From Hypoxylon rubiginosum (taxonomy: Eukaryota > Ascomycota > Sordariomycetes > Xylariales > Hypoxylaceae): a stretch of DNA of 64,000 nt. The position numbers were made by a program, and so were the translations under genes. This document shows, piece by piece, positions 58,110-64,000 of this stretch; position 1 is the stretch's first letter, and each line of letters opens with the position of its first letter. The DNA lies in assembly GCA_902806565.1 (NCBI GenBank), contig CADCXA010000003.1, positions 310,001 to 374,000 of the forward strand, in the 5' to 3' direction. The notes under the pieces were generated by a model that had not been told where the DNA came from, ran no database searches, and saw only the letters and a program-made list of their open reading frames with translations.

Positions 58110-61100
58110 TAACTTTGAGAAGTCGCCATTTTTTATCAATCAGATATATAATCGTATAATAGTTGTTATAACAAAGGTTTATATTAAAAACTTAAAATAA
58201 CTTTAATTTAATATAATAATTTTTACAGGTTTTAAGGTCTTTAATTTTTTTTAATTTAAATAAAAATTTAAAGTTTTATTTATATTTTAAGGTTATTATT
58301 TAATTTTTATTTTATTATTATTTTAAACGTTTAATTAATATATATTAATTTTATTATTTTAATTTAAATTATTTTTATTTATTTAATTTTAATTAATTTA
58401 TATATTAATATATAAAATATATATTTATTAAAATTTATAATTATAAGTTTTTTTAATTAAATAAATTATTTAAATTAAATTATATAATATTAACTTTTTT
58501 TTTTAAAAAGTTTTATTTTAAAATATTATTTTATAAATATAAAAATCTATAAGTTTTTTTAATTATTATTAATAAAAGTTTTTAATAAAATTTTTTATTT
58601 TTTTATTAAATAAATAATTATAAAGTTTTTAAATTTAATGTTTTTTAATAAATTATTTTTTTTATTTAATTAAATAATTTTTTTTTTTAAGTTTTTTATA
58701 AAATTTTTTACTTTTTTTACTTAATAAATTTTTATTTTAATTAAAATTAAATAATATTTAATTATTAATATAATAAAATTTAATAAAATAAATATAAAAT
58801 AAATTATAAATTTTTTAGTTTTTAAAAAATATAAATTTTATAATAATTAAAAAAATTATTTTTTAAATTTTAAAAAATTTTAATATTTTTTAATTTAACT
58901 TTTTTACAGGTTTTTTTATTTTTATATTTTTAATATTTAATATAACTAATTGTTTTTTAATATATTTAAAATTTTTAATATATTTTTTATTTATTTAAGT
59001 TTTTATTTAATATTAATTTTATTTAAAATATTTTTATATATTTTTTTAAATTTAAATTATTTAATAAAAATAAAATAAATTTTTTAAGTTTTTAAATATT
59101 TTAAATAAAAAATTATATATTATAAAATAATAATTATAATTAATATAAAAAAATATTATATAAAAAAAAAATTTTTATATTATTATAAATAAATTTAATT
59201 ATAAAAAATAAATTTTTTTAATTATTTATTTTATAGTTAATAAATAATTATAAATAAGTTTTAAAAATTTAATTAAATTATTTAATTTAACTATTAATTT
59301 AAAAATAAAAAATTATATTTATATAAAATTTAATATTTATTAATTTAAAAAAATCCTTTTATAAATATATTATAAACTTAAAATTTTTATTAAAAATAAT
59401 ATCTAGTAATATATTATATAATTTTTAATATTTTTTAATAAAAACTTTAATAAAATTATTAGTTTTTTTTTCTTTTATTTTAAAAAAAAATTTAAATTAT
59501 TTTTATAAAAAAATTTATTATTATTTATATAAAATTATATTTATTTAATAATAATAAATTTATAATAAAGTTTATTATAATAATATATTAAAATTTATAA
59601 TAAAATTTTATAAATTAAAAAAAATTATAAAATATATATTTTAAAATCTTGTTTTTTTAATATTTTAAATTTTTTAATATATTTTTTAATTATATTTTTT
59701 AAGTTAAATTATTAAAAATTATAAATAATTAATTTTATAGTTTTATTTATTTTTATATAACTAATAATATATATATTATATTTAAATTTTATAATTTTTT
59801 ATTATAAAATTATTAATATTTATAAATAGTTTTTATAATAAAATAAATTATTTTATATTTTTATGTTTTTTTTTAATTAACCTTTTTATTTTAAATAAAT
59901 AAGATTTTTTAACGTGGTTTTTTTAAAGTTTTTTATAAATTTTAATAATTATTATAATATTTTAAAATTATAAAATTACTTTAATATAAATAAAATAATA
60001 ATTAAAATAATAAATATAATTTTTTATAAATATAAAAAATGTTTTTTTTATAAAATTAAAATAATTAATTAGTTTTTAACTTTTTTTTTTAAAAATAATA
60101 TTATAATAATTTAAATAAAATATTAGTTTTTTTATTTAAATATTTTAATTAATAATTAATAATAAATTAATATAAAATAAATTATTAAATTTATTAAACT
60201 TGTTTTTAATTTAATATTTTAATAATAATAAAATAAAAAAAGTTTTTATAATTAAAATAAATTTTAATTTAATAATATATTTTTTTAAAATATTATTTTT
60301 ATTTCTTAAAAAAGTTAATAATATTTAATAATTTTTTATTATAAATTTTATGGTTTAATTTAATTAGGTTTAATTTTTAAAAATAAAATATTATAAAATA
60401 AAATTAATTTTATTATAAAATTTAAGGTATTTATTTTAATATAAATAATTAAATTTAAGTTAAAATAAAATAAAATTAAAAAAATTATAAATTGATTTTT
60501 TAATGTTTTAAAAATAATTAATATTAATTTTTTTTATTTTTTATTTTTTTTATTTTTTTTATTAAAATTTATTAAAAATTTAATTATTATTAAAAAATTA
60601 TAAATAAAATATTAATAAAATTTTATAAATTTTATAAATTACTAGTATTTTTTAAAATTAATTAAGTTTTTTTATTTTTAAATACTTTTAATTTTATTTA
60701 AATTTATTAATATATTATTAATTTTAATAATATATTTTAAAAACTTAATTTTTTAAACTTTTTAAAAACACTTTTTTAATAATATAGTTAAATAATATTT
60801 TATTAATTATCTAAGAAATTTTTTTATTAAAATATTATATTTTTTTTAAATGTTTTTATAAATAAAAATATTATTAAAATAAATAAATATATTAATATTA
60901 ATTAAATTTTAAAAAATATTATTTATTATAATTTAAAAAGTTATTAAAATATTAATAAATTTAAAAAGTATTACCAGGTATTTATATAAGTTATATTTAT
61001 ATTTAAAAGTTATTTTTTATTTGTTTTTTTTTTTAATTTATATAAAATTAAATTTAAATTTAAAATTAATTTTAATAAAAAACTTAATAATTTTAAATTA

Positions 61101-62989
61101 TATTTAAAATTTTATAATTAAAAAAATTAAATAATAAATTAATATAATAATAATATTAAATTTTTAATAATTAATAATAAGTTATAATAAATTTTTTAAA
61201 TTTACTTTTTTAATAAATATTATTAAAATAATATATAATAAAATAAACTTTTTAATTTTTTTTATATTAATTATTTTTTTTAATTAAAACTTTAAAATAA
61301 ATAATTTCTTTTTATTTATAATATAAAAAGGTTTTTTAAAAAGTGTTTTTTTTTATAAAAATTTATAATATAATTTTAAAATTAATAATTAAAAAATTAT
61401 TATTTTACTTTTTAAATTATAATTAAATAAAATTCTTAGAATTTTTTAAAAACATTTTTAAATGTTTTTTAAATATTTATTTAAATTATAATTAAAATAA
61501 AAAAAAACATTAATAAGTTTATTAAAACTTTATTTATATAAATTTTTTTATAGTATTTAAAAATAAATTATATTTTTTAAATTTAAAAAATTTTTTTTTT
61601 TAATTAATATTATTTAAATTATTATTAAAAAAAGATAATATTATATTTTTTATTATTATAAATAAATGTTATTTTATAAATAAATTAGCTTTTAAAATAT
61701 AATTTAAAAGTTAATTTATTAAAAATTAAAAACTTTTTATAGTTTATAATTTAATATATTAAAAAAATATATAAAAGTTTATTAATATGTTTTATAATTT
61801 TATATTTTTTTTTAATTTTAATTATTTAATAAATAAAATTTATTATAATTTTTATATTTTAATTAAAATAAATTTATTATTAAATTATTAGTTTTTTATT
61901 AATATAATAAAATAATTATTTAAAAATTTAAATTAAAGTTTTTTTTTTTAGTAATTTTTAAAAAAAAAAGCTTTATTAAAATTAAATTAATTTTCGTTTT
62001 TTTTATAAATATAAAAACCGGTGTTATATTATTATTAAAGTTTTATTTTATAAAAATAACTTTTTTTAAAGCTATAAATAACTTTTTTTTTATTAATATT
62101 TTTTTTTATAAAATAAAATAAGGTTTCGTAATTATTTTTTTTATAATATTAATATAAATATTTGTTTTTTTTATATTAATTAATATTTATTTAATTGATT
62201 TTTATAAGGTTTTTTTTATTAAAAATTTAACGTTTATTTTTAAAATTAAATTAATTATTATTTATTTATTAATTTTATTTTTTTTAAACATTAATTTTAA
62301 TTATTTTATTATTAAATTAAACTTGTTTTTTTTTAATATATTAAAATTTATAAATATGTTTTTATAAATTTATTTAACTTTTTAAATAATATTAATAAAA
62401 ATTTTTATATTATTTAAAAAACTTTTTTAATAAAAATATATTAGTTTAATAATTTTATTTAATAAGGTTTTAATAATATAATTTTAAAAAATAATTTTAA
62501 ATTATTAAATTAATTTATTTAAGTTTAATATTTTAATAAAATATTAAGTTATATTTTTATAATATTTAAATTTAAATATTTTTTTTAAGTTATAATATTT
62601 TTTTAAAAAATTTTTAAAACGTTTTTTAAAGTAAATTTATAATTTATTTAAAAGTTTATAAATCTTATTTATTTTATTATTTATAATTTTTATTAATATT
62701 ATATTATAATAAAATAAAACTTTAATATTTTATAATTAAAAAAAAATATTATAAATAATAATAAATATAAAAAATATATTAAAAATATATTAATTAATAT
62801 TAAAGTATTATATATAATAAAAATAATATTTAAAAAAAAGCTTTTTTTATATAATATTTAAATAAGTTATATAATAAATTTAAATTATATATAATTTAAA
62901 ATATTATATAATATTTTAATATTTTAATATTTTAATTTTATTATAGTTTTTTTTTATAATAATAATAAATTTTTATTAAATCGAAGTTA

Positions 62990-62996
62990 TATAAAA

Positions 62997-63039
<43 letters not shown>
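62990..63039. repeat. AAAT tetranucleotide tract
   Basis: About twelve uninterrupted AAAT units inside the A+T isochore. Confidence 0.9.
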
Positions 63040-63504
63040 CTAAATATATAATTATTAAATTTAAATAAGTTTTAAAAAAAAAAATTTTTTAAAATATATA
63101 TACTAGTAACCTTTTTATAATTTTTTTTTTTATATTTAATATTTTATAGCTTTTTTTTTATACTTAATATTTTTACTTTTTTATATATAATTAATATTTT
63201 AATTAATTTAATATTATCCTGGAATTTTTTTTTAAAACTTTAAAACTTTAATATTTAAAACTTTAATATTTAAAACTTAATTTAAATTTAAATTTAATTT
63301 TAATTTTAAACTTATAAATTTAAACTTATAAATTTAAACTTAAACTTAAATTTAAAAAAGTAATTATATAAAACTTTTTAAGTTTTAAAATTATTTTTTT
63401 ATATTTAATTTTTACTTAATATTTTACTTAATATTTTATTTTATATAATATTTTAAATATTTAATATTTTTATAGTTAATATTTTAATAATTAAGATTTT
63501 ATAT

Positions 63505-63660
63505 AATTAGAATTTTATAAGTTTTAATTAATTAATATTTTATAATTAATATTTTATTTAATATTTTATTTAATATTTTAATTAATATTTTATTTAATAT
63601 TTTATAATTAATATTTTATATAATTAAAATTAAAATTTTATAAGTTTTAATTAAAATTAA
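63505..63660. repeat. Degenerate TAATATTTTAT tandem array
   Basis: Repeated TAATATTTTAT words at 11-18 base spacing, with TTAAT or ATAATTA linkers. Related TAATATTTAAAACTT repeats lie at 63230-63290. Low-complexity A+T DNA makes chance repetition more likely than elsewhere. Confidence 0.6.
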
Positions 63661-64000
63661 TAAATATTATATATAATTAATAATAATATATATAAATTAA
63701 TTAATATTATATTAATTTAATTAATAAATATTATAAGTAATTTTACTTATAAATATTAAAGGATTTTTTAATATATAGGTTTTAATATAATAAAAAAAAA
63801 TAATAAAAAAAAATAAAAAACTTTAAAACTTTTATATTTAAAAACTTATAAAATTTATTTTAATTAATATAATAACAAGTTATTATATTAATTAAAATAA
63901 ATTTAAAATAAATAAAAACGATTTTTTTAAAATTATAATTATATAAATTTAAATTTAAGTTAAATGTTAATTATAATAAAATAAAGCTTTAATATTTTAT

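Larger units (their letters stand above)
58135..64000. repeat. Extreme A+T isochore (RIP-type or centromere-like)
   Basis: From about 58135 to the window end almost all bases are A or T. Direct counts on five 60-base lines gave 0 (59161-59220), 2 (58921-58980), 1 (60001-60060), 2 (61621-61680) and 4 (62101-62160) G or C. No coding frame is possible at this composition; no tRNA, rRNA or intact element is visible. In the lines read, the remaining C is mostly followed by T and the remaining G mostly preceded by A, while CA and TG are rare. That fits heavy C-to-T change on both strands as in RIP. AT-rich RIP-mutated DNA forms isochores and regional centromeres in filamentous ascomycetes. The extent beyond 64000 is unknown. 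Confidence 0.85.

Noticed and set aside
62990..63660. CRISPR-like or satellite array in the A+T region
   Set aside because: Units are simple A+T words of variable spacing without unique spacers; they are microsatellite and low-complexity DNA.
58135..64000. Mitochondrial DNA or a mitochondrial insertion
   Set aside because: The composition is even lower in G+C than most filamentous fungal mitochondrial DNA, and no mitochondrial gene, tRNA or rRNA can be seen. RIP-type nuclear isochore explains it better.

Overview
The window looks like nuclear DNA of a filamentous ascomycete (Pezizomycotina, most like a Sordariomycete). The coding genes have short GT-AG introns of about 55-160 nt, often with a visible CTAAC/CTGAC branch site. 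The gene families are typical of these fungi: a stand-alone AA8 cytochrome, DUF1996, a GH29 fucosidase, a PTH11-like rhodopsin-domain protein, a fungal P450 and an NmrA-like reductase. The right end runs into an almost G+C-free isochore of the kind produced by repeat-induced point mutation (RIP). This assignment is inference; no ribosomal marker is present.

Layout. At the left edge is the 3' end of an MFS allantoate-permease-type transporter (1-616). A secreted-enzyme stretch follows: an AA8 cytochrome (2458-3343, +), a secreted DUF1996 protein (4452-5743, -), and a secreted GH29 alpha-L-fucosidase (8773-11395, +). Then come a membrane-anchored alpha/beta-hydrolase-like protein (11559-13322, -), a DJ-1/PfpI protein (14609-15702, +) tail to tail with a HAD-type dehalogenase (16018-16794, -), a broken small gene (17127-17490) and a tRNA-like Pol III element (about 17591-17700).

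The middle (18.3-29.6 kb) is a compact housekeeping block: TSR3 (-), divergent GGA adaptor (+), mitochondrial translation initiation factor IF-2 (-), an unknown membrane-associated protein (+), and a PP28-domain phosphoprotein (-). From 29.6 kb on, gene density drops sharply. Long gene-poor gaps (about 4.5, 3.7, 3.3, 2.7 and 4.4 kb) separate a thioredoxin, a P450, an NmrA-like reductase, a rhodopsin-domain membrane protein, an FAD monooxygenase and a low-complexity orphan protein. At about 57.9-58.1 kb a cluster of GC-rich hairpins and G-runs marks the start of the A+T isochore, which continues past the window end.

I see no operon-like or biosynthetic cluster logic. The P450, NmrA-like protein and FAD monooxygenase lie within 13 kb, but no backbone synthase is present. 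No CRISPR array, intact transposon or convincing new system was found. The most unusual sequence is the isochore and its boundary. All exon boundaries were read by eye from GT/AG sites and frame continuity.
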